From CAWCUZ01 sp963798795 (GTDB lineage Bacteria; Acidobacteriota; Vicinamibacteria; Vicinamibacterales; SCN-69-37), in the NCBI GenBank assembly GCA_963798795.1, contig CAWCUZ010000002.1:1-64000 (forward strand): a DNA stretch of 64,000 nt, given 5' to 3'. This document shows, piece by piece, positions 38,377-48,303 of this stretch. The notes under the pieces were generated by a model. The model did no database searches. It saw nothing but the letters and a program-made list of their open reading frames with translations, and was not told where the DNA came from. Both the position numbers and the translations under genes were made by a program. How positions within the stretch are numbered: the stretch's first letter is position 1; the number at the start of each line of letters is the position of its first letter.

Positions 38377-40338
38377 CGTGACTCCCCCTGGCGGTCCCCG
38401 GCCGCCACACCCGCGAGGGATGGCGGCGCCGGTGCGCGGCGATCGACCGGCCGGGACGCCATCGCGCGCCGCGGCACCGGCGCATCAAGGAACATCCGGC
38501 ACCACAGCTCGACCGACATCAGGGTCCAGAGCTGCCAGTCGAGCGCCCGGCCGCTCGCGTGCTGGCGCAGCAGCGACTCGATGTGGTCGGGTTCGAAGAG
38601 CCCGCGCCGCCGGCAGGTCGGCGACAGCAGCACGTCGCGGACCACGACGGACCATTCGTCGCGGAACCAGCGGCTGAGCGGAACCGCGAAGCCATGCTTC
38701 GGCCGGTCGATGATGTGGTCAGGCAACAGCCCGCGCATCGCCCGCTTGAAGAGCCATTTCGTCGTCCCGCCGCGGATCTGCAGGTCGGACGGCACGGTCG
38801 CCGCAAACTCGACGATCCGGTGATCGAGCAGCGGCGGCCGCGCCTCGATCGAGTGCGCCATCGTCATCCGGTCCACTTTGGTGAGGATGTCGAGCGGCAG
38901 GTAGCTCTCGAGGTCCCACTGCTGCAGCGCGGAGAGATGAGTGCCCCCGGCGGTCGCCAGGACCGCCAGGGCCACTGCGCGCGGATCCTGGCGCCAGGCC
39001 GCCTCGAACACGTCCGGCTGCAGCAGGCCAGCCTGCGCCTCGCGATCGAACAGGCTGTGGGCATGGAGGTAGCGGTCGATGCCCGTGAAGCCGAGATGCC
39101 GGAGAAAGTTGCGGCCGCGGGCCCCTGGCGGCAGCAAGCCGCCGACCCGACCGAGCGCCCCTCGAACGGCGGCCGGCCAGCGGTCGTGACGCTGTTCGCG
39201 CGGCTCCAGCAGGTACCGCTCATACCCGGCGAACAGCTCATCCCCGCCGTCGCCCGACAGCACCACCTTGACGTGCTCGGCTGCCAGCCGCGAGACGAGG
39301 TACGTGGGAATCGCCGACGGGTCGCCGAACGGTTCATCGAGAAACCACGTCAGGTCGTCGAGGAAATCGACCGCGCGCGGTTCGAGGACGAGCGCGTGGT
39401 GATCCGTCCCGAACAAGGCGGCCACATCGCGGGCGTGCGACGACTCGTCGAAGCCGTCCTCCGCGAACCCGATGGAAAACGTCTTCACGGCGGCGCCTGG
39501 AGCCAGGCGCGTCATCATCGCCACGACCGCGCTCGAGTCCAGGCCGCCGCTCAGGAACGCGCCGAGCGGCACATCGCTCCGCAGGTGCAGCCTCACCGAC
39601 TCGGCGAGCAGATCGCGCAGTTGCTCGACGAGCACCGCCTCGCTGGCCTGCTGGCGCGGCGTGAACCGGACGGACCAGTACCGGCTCGACGCGCAGCGTC
39701 CCGTCGCCCGACAGAACCGCGAGATGGCCCGGCTCCAGTTTCCGGACGCCCTGCACGATGCTCTCGCCGGGCGGGGTCGCCAAGAACGTGAGCACGTGCG
39801 CCAGCGAGGCCGGATTGATGCGCCGCTCCACCATCGGGACTTGCAGGAGGCATTTCAGCTCGGATCCGAACGCCAGCCAGCCGTTCCCCTGCGCGTAGTA
39901 GAGCGGCTTGATGCCGAGGCGGTCGCGCGCCAGCAGCAGCCGCCGGGCGGCGACGTCCCACAGCGCGATGGCGAACATGCCGCGCAGCCGGTTGACGGCC
40001 GCCGGGCCATGCTCCTCGTAGAGGTGCACGATGGTCTCGGTGTCGCTGGCCGTCCGGAACCGATGCCCGCGCGCTTCGAGGTCGGTGCGAAGCTCCTTGA
40101 AGTTGTAGATCTCGCCGTTGAACACCACCCAGACCGTGCCGTCCTCGTTCGACACGGGCTGATGGCCGGTCTGCAGGTCGATGATGCTCAGGCGCCGCAT
40201 CCCCAGCGCCACCCGGTCGTCGACGTGGAAGCCCTGGTCGTCCGGTCCGCGGTGCACGATCACATCGCACATCGCCTGGACGTCGTGCGCCGACGGCGCC
40301 CCGCCATCCCACCGTGCCAGGCCTGCAATACCGCACAT
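38373..40338 (-). CDS. asnB: Asparagine-synthase-like glutamine amidotransferase 2 (one frameshift)
   Basis: This second amidotransferase has about 655 residues once a one-base insertion near 39685 is corrected (reading RVEP-YWSVRFTPRQQ). It shows MCGIAGLARWDG (nucleophile Cys2), VIVHRGPDDQGF, FNGEIYNFKEL, FLSGGLDSSAVVAMM, GDGGDELFAGYERY and PKHGFAVPLSRW. It is similar to the copy at 33017 but divergent, so the pair is not a recent duplication. It probably amidates a glycan carboxylate or makes asparagine for transfer. The next gene starts in its stop codon. Confidence 0.9.
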
Positions 40339-40352
40339 CGTGCCGTCCGCTC

Positions 40353-41813
40353 CTATTCAGCCCGGCTCGCGAGCCGCAGCCGGTCCCACAGTCCGAGCCG
40401 GGGCAGCAACCCGAGGGCCGCGCTGAGCGCCAGATATGCCGTGCCGTACACCGCCACGACGATCACGGCGCGCTCGAAATCGGGGACCTTCAGCATCGGC
40501 CGCACCACCAGCGCGGGCACGGCCGCGACGACGGCGGCCACGGCGGTCCGCGCGAGCGTGCGCCACGGGAGCACGTCGTGACGGTTCAGGTGCATCAGGC
40601 GGGCGCTCCGCGCGACGCCGGCGACCTTGACGAAGGCCACGCCGACGAGCGTGATGAGCGCGGCCCCGGGCAGCCCGAACATCTTCAGAAAGGGCGCAAT
40701 GCCCGCGGCGATGATGGCCGTGCGCGCCAGATTGAGAACGATCAGAAACCGCGTCTGGGCATAGACGCGCAGCACCGAGTCGGTCGGGAGGATGCCGAGC
40801 ACAATCCCGAGGACGGTCACCATGAAGATCGGCACGCTGGCCAGGTACGCACGGGTGAACACGACGGTGATGAGCTCGCGGGCAGTAAGCAGCAGGCTGA
40901 TCGACAACGGCAGGAAGACGAGCGCGAGCCGGCTCGTAATCTCGTGCCAGAGTGCGGCCGGCGACCGGCCGAGGCGAATTTCCTCGCTCATGCGCACCAT
41001 CAGCACGTTGCCCCAGGACGCCACGAACAGGTCGACGAGCGGCACGTTGGTGCAGCCGATGGCGAAGATGCCGAACAGGGTCGGACCGTACCACCAGGCC
41101 ACGGCGTACTGCTGGATGTCGATCTGCACGAGACCCGCCACGGCGAACGGCACTGCGTAGGTGAGCTGCTCGCGCCAGAGTGACGCGTCGAGGCGCAAGT
41201 GGCCCTTGAAGCGCCGGAGCAGGTACAGCAGGAACACCAGACACCGGACGGCGGCAAAGCCGATGGCTCCCAGCATCAGCGCGCCGAGGCTGCCCGTCGC
41301 CACCACCGGCGCGACGAGCAGCAGCGCTTTCACCGCGTCCGATCCGGCATAGATGAAGGCGCCGAAGAGGTACTGCTGCCGGCTGACCACGACAATCTCG
41401 AGCGAGGCCGCCGCCAGCATGAGGAGCACGAACACGCCGAGCGCCGGCAGTTGCGCCGTGAGGAGCGGGTTGCCGCTCTTCTGCGAAATCCACGATGACA
41501 GCGTCACGATGCCGACCAGCAGCACCACGCCGACGGCCGTCATCATCACCGCGGCGTTCAGCACGTACCGCCCAGCCCGATCCGGCCGCCGCGGGACGAA
41601 GAAGTAGAGGCTCTCGGCCATGCCCATCTGCGAGAGCCCGTAGAGCGACCCGAACAGGACGAAGATCAGCCGGTACGTGCCGTACTGCTCCTGCGAGAAG
41701 AGCCGCGTCAGGATGATCGGCATCGCAAAAGCGATGACGAAGCCGACGGTGCGGCCCGCCGTGAGCACCAGGGCGGGCTTGGTCGTCGAGGGTCGGCGCG
41801 TGGGTGGCGTCAT
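40353..41813 (-). CDS. Oligosaccharide flippase (Wzx-like, MATE/MOP superfamily)
   Basis: The protein has 486 residues with about 12-14 hydrophobic segments, for example VGFVIAFAMPIILTRLFSQEQYG near the N-terminus (typical of polysaccharide flippases), VGVVLLVGIVTLSSWIS, LGVFVLLMLAAASLEIVVV and IFMVTVLGIVLGILPT. It would move the undecaprenyl-linked repeat unit across the inner membrane for polymerisation by the Wzy-like protein encoded at 46031-47354. Confidence 0.88.
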   Translation of the reverse strand: MTPPTRRPSTTKPALVLTAGRTVGFVIAFAMPIILTRLFSQEQYGTYRLIFVLFGSLYGLSQMGMAESLYFFVPRRPDRAGRYVLNAAVMMTAVGVVLLVGIVTLSSWISQKSGNPLLTAQLPALGVFVLLMLAAASLEIVVVSRQQYLFGAFIYAGSDAVKALLLVAPVVATGSLGALMLGAIGFAAVRCLVFLLYLLRRFKGHLRLDASLWREQLTYAVPFAVAGLVQIDIQQYAVAWWYGPTLFGIFAIGCTNVPLVDLFVASWGNVLMVRMSEEIRLGRSPAALWHEITSRLALVFLPLSISLLLTARELITVVFTRAYLASVPIFMVTVLGIVLGILPTDSVLRVYAQTRFLIVLNLARTAIIAAGIAPFLKMFGLPGAALITLVGVAFVKVAGVARSARLMHLNRHDVLPWRTLARTAVAAVVAAVPALVVRPMLKVPDFERAVIVVAVYGTAYLALSAALGLLPRLGLWDRLRLASRAE

Positions 41814-41867
41814 GAGAAAAGAACAACAAGGGTCGCGGCGGGCCGTGACGACCGCCCGCCCTGAGGC

Positions 41868-43074
41868 CTACCGTTCGGGGTCCTCGGGGTGTCGCTCGGC
41901 CGGATCGGCTGCCGCCGCGGGACCGCGCACCAGCCGCCGTGCCACCGTCCGCCCCGTGACCGTCACCCGGTGCAGGAGGCCGGCCAGGTTGGGCGGACAC
42001 AGTTCGAGGCGGAACAGTTCGCGCACGCTCGAGGTCCAGCGAAGCTTGTAGGCTTCGCCGCCCTGCAGGAAATCGGTACTCGACCAGATGGGACTCGATG
42101 GCGCGCCGAATCGTGTAGCCCACCAGAATCTGCCCGATGCCGAAACGGCCGAACGTCTCATCGAAGCCGTGCTGGTAGAAGCTGAATCGCCGGTCGTACT
42201 CGAAACCGTAGAGCACGGCCGAGGGCCGGCCGTCAATCCGCAGCCAGACAAGCCGCAGCCATCCACGCCGGGCGAACCGCTCCGTGACCGCGTCGTGGAA
42301 CTGCCGCAGCGCGGCGGACCCGAACGCCTCCGACCCGCCGCGCGAGCGCCAGCGTCGTTCATGGAAGTCCGCGAGCAGCCCGAGCGCCTCCCGCCGGTCC
42401 GCATCCGTCTCGACCGTCTCGAAGACCACCTGATGCGCCTCCTGGAGCTGGCGCAGCTGACGCCGCAGGCTCTTGCGATGGTGGCCCGAGAGCGTGCGCT
42501 CGTAGGCGTCCCACGTCGCAACGGTGAGGTCGATGTACGGGCACACGGTCGCGGGCGCCACCGACGCCGCCCAGCCGTCCCGTTGCAGTCCGGCGGCCAT
42601 CTGGCGAGCGAAGCCGGCTTCTCGGATCTGAACCAGATCCAGCACGAGGCCGCGCCGGGCCAGGACCGACGACAGCGCCGGCACCGCCCAGTCGGCGCAC
42701 CCGCGCCGCACCAGGATGTCGAGGTAGTCCGATCCGACCGCAGCGCTGCCCAGAAACTCCAGGGCCGGCAGCAGACGCAGAGGATGGCGGCGCCGGGGAC
42801 ACTCGGCGAACGGCGCGAGGGCGATGAGCCGCCCGCCCAGCCGCACCGTCACGACGAACAGCCGCCGCGAGCCGCCGAAGCAGCGCCACCACGTGGACAG
42901 CCAGTCGAAGCTCAAGAAGGGATGCGCCGCGTCGGACGCCTCGAACAGCGCATTCCATTCCGACTCGATCGCGACGAGCGCCTCCGCGTCGCGCAGCACG
43001 GCCGTCGTGATGCCGCCGGAGGCGACGGTGTTCGGCACCATGCGCGTTGCGAGCGCCGCCGCCTCACGCGACAT
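41868..43074 (-). CDS. CelD/BcsL-type GNAT acyltransferase (one frameshift)
   Basis: The protein has about 400 residues. The body shows HPFLSFDWLSTWWRCFGG, DYLDILVRRG, GHHRKSLRRQLRQL and RLVWLRIDGRPSAVLYGFEYDRRFSFYQHGFDE, all typical of the acetyltransferase family tied to cellulose and other exopolysaccharides (FemAB/CelD-like). The C-terminal signature EYRF-LQGGEAYKLRW appears after a one-base indel at about 42068. It would transfer an acyl or aminoacyl group to the glycan. ATG 43074 lies one base after the AMP-ligase stop, so the two may work together. Confidence 0.82.
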
Positions 43075-43075
43075 G

Positions 43076-44722
43076 TCAGGCCACCGCCAGGGCTGCGGCG
43101 AAACTCGTCTGCAGCGCAGGCCGATCCGGTGCGCCACCCGCCATGCGCGGCAACCGATCGAACGCCTTCCACCGGAACGGCAGCATGTATGCGGGCAGCC
43201 GCTGCGCCAATCGCATGCGCAGCGTCGCCGGCGTCACCATCGTACCGCGGGCGGGGACGTACGCGCAGCAGATCATCGGATCACCGAATCGCCCCGAATG
43301 CACCTCAACCACCGCGGCAGCCGCCACCTCGGGCAGCGCGGCCACGGCGGCTTCGATTTCCGCCAGGGCCACCCGATGGCTGCCGCTCTCGACCACCGGT
43401 TCGCGTCGTCCCACCAGGAGGATTCGACCCTCGGCATCGCACTGCCCCAGGTCGCCCGTCCGGAACACCCGGTCGCCAGCCTCGAATCCGTTCGCCTCGG
43501 CGCGCCGCCCGAAGGCCATGTCCGTACCGTCGCCGTCGCGCCAGTAGCCCGGACTCAAACCGGCTCCGGAGATACAGATTTCGCCGGTGGCTCCAGACGG
43601 AACCGGCCGTCCGGCCTCATCGAGCACGAGGATGGCCTCACCTGCACAGGCCGTGCCAACGGGCAGGCGTTCGGGGTCAGCGCCCAGGGGGCCAGGAAGG
43701 TCGTAGGCGGCACTCGCGATCGTGGCTTCGCTCGCCCCGTAAAGCCGGGTGAACCGCGCCGACGGCACCTGCAACATCCAATAGGCCAGCGACTGCGCCC
43801 CCAGTTTGCCACCGGTCCACAACACGCGCCGCAGAGCCGTCAACCCGACGCCGTGCAGGGCGTCGGTCTGGGCGACGGCATGCAGGGCGGCGCCGGACGA
43901 GCGCCAGTGCGTGACCTCGGCGCGCCGCACGAATTCGACGAGACGCCCCGGCCGCGCGCGGTCCTCCGGCGCCACGACGTGGGCGCTGGCCCCGGCGGCC
44001 AGGGCCGTGAACAGGTCGAAGACGGCGAAATCGATCGACGGCGCCGCATCCAGCACGTGCCGATCCTCCGGGCGCACGCCGAAGAACTGGACCGCCCACC
44101 GGATGAGCCGTACGACGCTGTCGTGCGTAGTCACGACGCCGCGGGGTCGGTCATCGGAACCCGCGGTGAACATGATGTAGGCCGGATTCGCGGCGCGGTT
44201 CCGGTAACCCGGACTTCGCGCCGACAGCGAAAGACTGTCTCCGGCCGAAAAGGCGGTGCAGAACGCGCTGCCGACGATTCGACTCGTTCCGAGCGATCCC
44301 GTAATCACCCGCGGCCCGACGCCACCCGTTCGATAGAGCTCGTCCAGCTTGACGGCCGTCGTGCTCGAGGCCAGCAGCACGCTCGGCTCGGCGCTCGCGA
44401 TCACCCGCGCGAGCCAGGCCGTGGGAGCCGCGGGGTCGAGCGGCACGTAAATGGCGTCGGCTTTGAGAATGGCGAGCACCGCCACCAGGGCTGCCGGCGT
44501 CGGTTCCGACAGCACGCCGACACGGGCGTCGCGGCGTACGCCCGTGGCGCGCAACAGCCGCGCCAACTGGCTCGAACGCGCCTCCAGGTCACCGAACGTG
44601 AGCCGCTCGCCGCGGCACGCGACCGCGAGCGCCTCGGGACGCCTGTCGGCCGGCTCGTTGATCAGGGCCTGCAGCAGCACGTCCATGTCAAGCCTGCTGC
44701 GACCGAATGCCGGCGTCGTCAC
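43076..44722 (-). CDS. AMP-forming ligase/adenylation-domain protein with eroded catalytic motifs
   Basis: The protein has 548 residues from a GTG overlapping the glycosyltransferase stop (GTGA). The fold is that of ANL adenylating enzymes: LTFGDLEARSSQLARLLRATGV, AIYVPLDPAAPTAW, LYGASEATI (A5-like) and FRTGDLGQCDAEGR (A7). Core motifs differ from the rule: A3 reads FTAGSDDRPRG instead of TSGTTGxPKG, A8 reads GRREPVVESGSHRVALAEIE without the usual DxQVK, and A10 ends GGAPDRPAL where the catalytic lysine (NGK) should be. It may adenylate poorly, have another role, or be a scaffold for the acyltransferase next door. Confidence 0.8.
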   Translation of the reverse strand: MTTPAFGRSRLDMDVLLQALINEPADRRPEALAVACRGERLTFGDLEARSSQLARLLRATGVRRDARVGVLSEPTPAALVAVLAILKADAIYVPLDPAAPTAWLARVIASAEPSVLLASSTTAVKLDELYRTGGVGPRVITGSLGTSRIVGSAFCTAFSAGDSLSLSARSPGYRNRAANPAYIMFTAGSDDRPRGVVTTHDSVVRLIRWAVQFFGVRPEDRHVLDAAPSIDFAVFDLFTALAAGASAHVVAPEDRARPGRLVEFVRRAEVTHWRSSGAALHAVAQTDALHGVGLTALRRVLWTGGKLGAQSLAYWMLQVPSARFTRLYGASEATIASAAYDLPGPLGADPERLPVGTACAGEAILVLDEAGRPVPSGATGEICISGAGLSPGYWRDGDGTDMAFGRRAEANGFEAGDRVFRTGDLGQCDAEGRILLVGRREPVVESGSHRVALAEIEAAVAALPEVAAAAVVEVHSGRFGDPMICCAYVPARGTMVTPATLRMRLAQRLPAYMLPFRWKAFDRLPRMAGGAPDRPALQTSFAAALAVA

Positions 44723-46026
44723 CGCCGGCGGTACTCGCCTTGCCCCGCACGCGGGCCGCCGCCCGCGAGGCCGACAGCCCCCGTGGCCGGAGTCCCCGGC
44801 GCGCCGAGAACAGAATCAAGGTAGAGTCGCTGCGTCCGTTCAGCCATGCTCGCCACGGAAAAATGGTCACGGACGCGGGCGCGTCCCGCGCGTCCCATGG
44901 CGGCGGTCGCCGCCGGATCCGACAGCAGCATCAACACGGCGGCGGCCAGAGCCGGTGGATCGCCCGGCGCCACAAGCCGGCCCGTCTCCTGATCCACGAC
45001 AACCTCCGGCACTCCGCCGACCCGCGTCGCGACGACCGCCACGCCGGCGGCCATGGCTTCGAGGACGGCGTTGGGCAGTCCCTCGCTGTGCGACGGCAGG
45101 ACCGACACGTCCATGGCTCGCAACAGCCGTGGGATGTCGGCCCGGTAGCCGGTGAAGATGAAGCGGTCGTGCACACCGGCCCGCAGGGCCCGCTCAATCA
45201 GGCGGTCGCGGTACGCGTGCCCCGGCACCGGATCCACGCCGACGCGCTCGCCTCCCACGACAAGGAACCGCGCCTCGGGCGCCGCCTGGTGGATCAAGGC
45301 CGCCGCATCGACGAAGTCCTCGAGGCCCTTGGCTCGGGACAGCCGGCCGGCGACCCCGACGACCGGCACGCCGACCGGCACGCCCAGCTCCTGGCGGATG
45401 GCGGCCGTCGACTCCGTCTGTTCGAAGGGCTCGAGGTCGATCCCGTTGTGGATCACGACGATGCGCGCGGGATCGACGCCCTGCGCGACCAGGCCCTGCT
45501 TGATGGCGTCGGCATTGACGAGGACGCAATCCGCGAGGCGGCACGCGAATCGGTGCACGCGCGCCTGTGTCGGTGTGAGATAGACCCCCTGGTCGCGAAC
45601 CGAGGCAATGACAATCGGCACACCTGCCAGGCGTGCGGCCGGGATCGCGAACACATTGCCGTAGAAGCTGTAGGCGTGCACGATGTCGATGCGCGCCCGG
45701 CGAACGTCGCGCGCGAACCGCCACGCCTGCCTGACGAACTCGCGGCTGTAGAAACTCGGGATCGGATATTCGACCGGTTCGATGCCCTGTGCCCGCACGC
45801 TCTCGAGCAGATCGCCCTGGCTGCTCAGGCAGCCGTACCGGAGGTCGAAGCGCGCCGTGTCGAGGGCCCGCCCGAGGTTGACGAACTGCCGTTCCGTGCC
45901 GCCGCACCCAAAGAGCGTCACGAACTTGAGCAGCCGGATGCGGCGGTCCACGTCTTCTCGCGGCTGATAACCGTCACGCTTCTCCCCGCGATCGAACCGC
46001 GCGGGGTCGGCTGTCGAGGCGCGCAT
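44719..46026 (-). CDS. Glycosyltransferase family 4
   Basis: The protein has 435 residues. The N-terminal donor/acceptor region is LLKFVTLFGCGGTERQFVNLGRAL, then IVHAYSFYGNVFAIPAARLAG. The C-terminal region has VVGVAGRLSRAKGLEDFVDAA, RFLVVGGER, FIFTGYRADIPRLL and VSVLPSHSEGLPNAVLEAMAAGVAVV with the EX7E site. ATG 46026 is chosen because it lies 4 bases after the ligase stop. The C-terminal tail after VLGAPGTP is glycine-rich and probably disordered. Confidence 0.92.
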   Translation of the reverse strand: MRASTADPARFDRGEKRDGYQPREDVDRRIRLLKFVTLFGCGGTERQFVNLGRALDTARFDLRYGCLSSQGDLLESVRAQGIEPVEYPIPSFYSREFVRQAWRFARDVRRARIDIVHAYSFYGNVFAIPAARLAGVPIVIASVRDQGVYLTPTQARVHRFACRLADCVLVNADAIKQGLVAQGVDPARIVVIHNGIDLEPFEQTESTAAIRQELGVPVGVPVVGVAGRLSRAKGLEDFVDAAALIHQAAPEARFLVVGGERVGVDPVPGHAYRDRLIERALRAGVHDRFIFTGYRADIPRLLRAMDVSVLPSHSEGLPNAVLEAMAAGVAVVATRVGGVPEVVVDQETGRLVAPGDPPALAAAVLMLLSDPAATAAMGRAGRARVRDHFSVASMAERTQRLYLDSVLGAPGTPATGAVGLAGGGPRAGQGEYRRR

Positions 46027-46030
46027 GGCG

Positions 46031-47354
46031 CTAGACGGTCCGCCCGACGAGCTGCAGTCCATGGCCGGCCCGCCAGGCGGCGGCCGCCAGGCCGGCAATC
46101 AGGAAGAAGTGGGCGTGGTACGCCACCGGGTAGAACACCCCCGCCACCATGAAACCCGCCAGGCTGACCAAGATGCCGGACGCCAACAGGCCGAGCTCGT
46201 ACTGGCGGGCCTTGACGGCACCCCGGCGCACCTTCCACACGGCGCGCATGACGCTCGCGAACAGCGCGACAAACAGGAGCAGGCCCGGAAATCCGAGATC
46301 GGCCGCGTAGGTGAGATACACGTTGTGCACCTGCACCCAGGTCGAGCCTCGAATCTCGTTGAGAATGAACAGGTTCATTCCCAGACCCGACCCGAAGACC
46401 GGATGTTCGACTGCCACCTGGATGGCCGCTCCCATGTCGCGCCACCGTTCCTGTGCCGAGCCGGTCTGGTCGGCATCGCGGTTGAAAATTGTCGCGATGC
46501 GATCGCCGTAGCCGCTGGGCAGTACAGGCGAAACCGATCGTCACGATGAGCACTCCGGACGCGAGCATCCCCCACCGCCGCTCCCGCAGCAGCAGCATGA
46601 TGAGAAGGACGCCCATGACGATCAGCGCCAGGAACCCGCCTCGCGAGAACGTCACGATGACGGCTCCCGCCTGCACGACAACGACCACCAGCAGCAGGAG
46701 CCGCAGCAGCAGGCGACGCGTGGTCAGGTACAGGGCCACGGCCAGGGGCAGGAACAGGTCGAGCGTGAGCGCCAGGTCGTTCGGATTGGATGCCAGGCCG
46801 CTGCCGTATCCGCCAATCCGCGCCGTGGCCGCGGCGGCTTCATTGCCGAGGTAGAGCTTCAGACCGGTCAGGGCGAGCGGCAGGCTGAGGAGGCTGATCG
46901 TCAACAACAGCGCGCGCAAACGCGGCAGGGTGTACGCGATCTCGGCGATCATCCAGAACACGATGATCGACCGGACGAACAGGTCGAGGAACGTCAATAC
47001 GCTGCCGCCCGGCCAGAACGACGTCGGCACCGATATGAGCGACCATGCGGCGAGCAGGAGGACCAGCTTCAGCGCCGCCGGCCGGGCCGGCACGGGCACG
47101 CTCGCAGAGCGTCGTGCGCGGTCGACGAAATAGCCCGCGGCCACGCCGATGAAGCTCAGAACGGCGAGGCGCAACGGCGCCAGCACCGGCAGGAACTCCT
47201 GCGGCGCCACGATCAGCACGAACATGAACGCGAGCAGGGCCGGGAAGGCCAGGCCCATGCGCGGCTCGACGGGCGACTGGAACGGCGCCGCGACGGCCGG
47301 CCGAACCTCGGCCGGCCTACGACGCCACCATTCCAGCGAGTTGCCGTGAATCAT
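46031..47354 (-). CDS. O-antigen ligase/polymerase-like membrane protein (Wzy role; one frameshift)
   Basis: The protein has about 440 residues with some 10-12 membrane segments (for example FPALLAFMFVLIVAPQEFLPV, IIVFWMIAEIAYTLPRLRALLL, LALTLDLFLPLAVALYL). The conserved loop of the Wzy_C/WaaL family is seen in AAIQVAVEHPVFGSGLGMN and VHNVYLTYAADLGFPGLLLF (the histidine of the HNxYL motif). A one-base indel near 46527 splits it between LIVTIGF and PSGYGDRI. It would polymerise repeat units in the periplasm. ATG 47354 overlaps the methyltransferase gene by 38 bases. Confidence 0.85.
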
Positions 47355-48303
47355 GAGCACGTAACGAATCGCGCTTGCGTCCACACATGCGGATCGGACC
47401 GTCGAAGATCTCGACGTCCTCGAACCCATTGGCCCGGTACCACCGGAAGACCTCGGGATAGAGATGCTTCCACTGGTAGGTCGGCGAGTACCAGTCGAAC
47501 GTATCGAGCCACCGGATGCGCCAGTGGCGCTCGGGGGAAATCGGCAGGGCGACGCGGCAGAGCGATCCGAGCACCGGAATCCGATAGATCGGGCCCAGCG
47601 GGATGGCAATGGCCGAGCCCGCCAGCACCACGCGCCATGGCAGCCGGGTCGTGAGCTTGCGGATCACGTCCGAACTCCGGAACCAGGAGCCGTAGCGCGC
47701 GTACAGATACACGGCCAGCTTCCCGCCCGGCTTGACGCGGGCCGCGACCTGCTCGAACGCGCGCTCGGTGTTCGGCGTGTGGTGCAGCACGCCAATCGAG
47801 TACGCCCGATCGAACGCGTCCGGCCGGAACGGCAGCGCAAAAATGTCCGCCTGCGCCAGGTGCACGTTCGGCCGGGCGCCGATGTTCCGATAGGCGGCAT
47901 CCACGGCGTTGGTCAAATCGACGCCGAACACCTGCGCGCCCTGCAGCGACGCGCAGTCGGCATACCGGCCGGCGCCGACGCCGGCGTCCAGCACCAGTGC
48001 GCCCGTCAGGTCGTCCGGCGACCAGCCGGTCGTCTGCGCGAAGGCTCGCGCCGAGGCGTCGGTGCCGTTGATCGAGTCGAGCTGAGCCGTTCGGAACCAG
48101 TTCCACTGGCGACCGAAGCTGGCCGCGTACTGACCCGACGACACGAAACGCGGAACGCCGCCGACGACCGGATAGGACCGGTTGCAGCCAGTGCAGATGA
48201 TCGTGCCGGTGACGATCTCGGGACCATCGTGCACGGCCGCCTCAAGGCGCAGAGACCGGTGGCAGGACGGACAGGCGTAGACATCGAGCGCGGCTGCTTT
48301 CAT
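47317..48303 (-). CDS. Methyltransferase with Trm112-like zinc-ribbon N-terminus
   Basis: The protein has 328 residues. It starts with a Trm112-like segment (YACPSCHRSLRLEA ... ICTGCNRSYPVVGGVPRFV) with two CxxC pairs. The class I fold follows: GALVLDAGVGAGRYADCASL (motif I), ADIFALPFRPDAFDRAYSIGVLHH and VKPGGKLAVYLYARYGS. The C-terminal part has a hydrophobic stretch. It probably modifies a sugar in the pathway; the acceptor is unknown. The start ATG overlaps the upstream stop (ATGA). The last 12 codons overlap the next gene. Confidence 0.85.
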   Translation of the reverse strand: MKAAALDVYACPSCHRSLRLEAAVHDGPEIVTGTIICTGCNRSYPVVGGVPRFVSSGQYAASFGRQWNWFRTAQLDSINGTDASARAFAQTTGWSPDDLTGALVLDAGVGAGRYADCASLQGAQVFGVDLTNAVDAAYRNIGARPNVHLAQADIFALPFRPDAFDRAYSIGVLHHTPNTERAFEQVAARVKPGGKLAVYLYARYGSWFRSSDVIRKLTTRLPWRVVLAGSAIAIPLGPIYRIPVLGSLCRVALPISPERHWRIRWLDTFDWYSPTYQWKHLYPEVFRWYRANGFEDVEIFDGPIRMCGRKRDSLRAHDSRQLAGMVAS

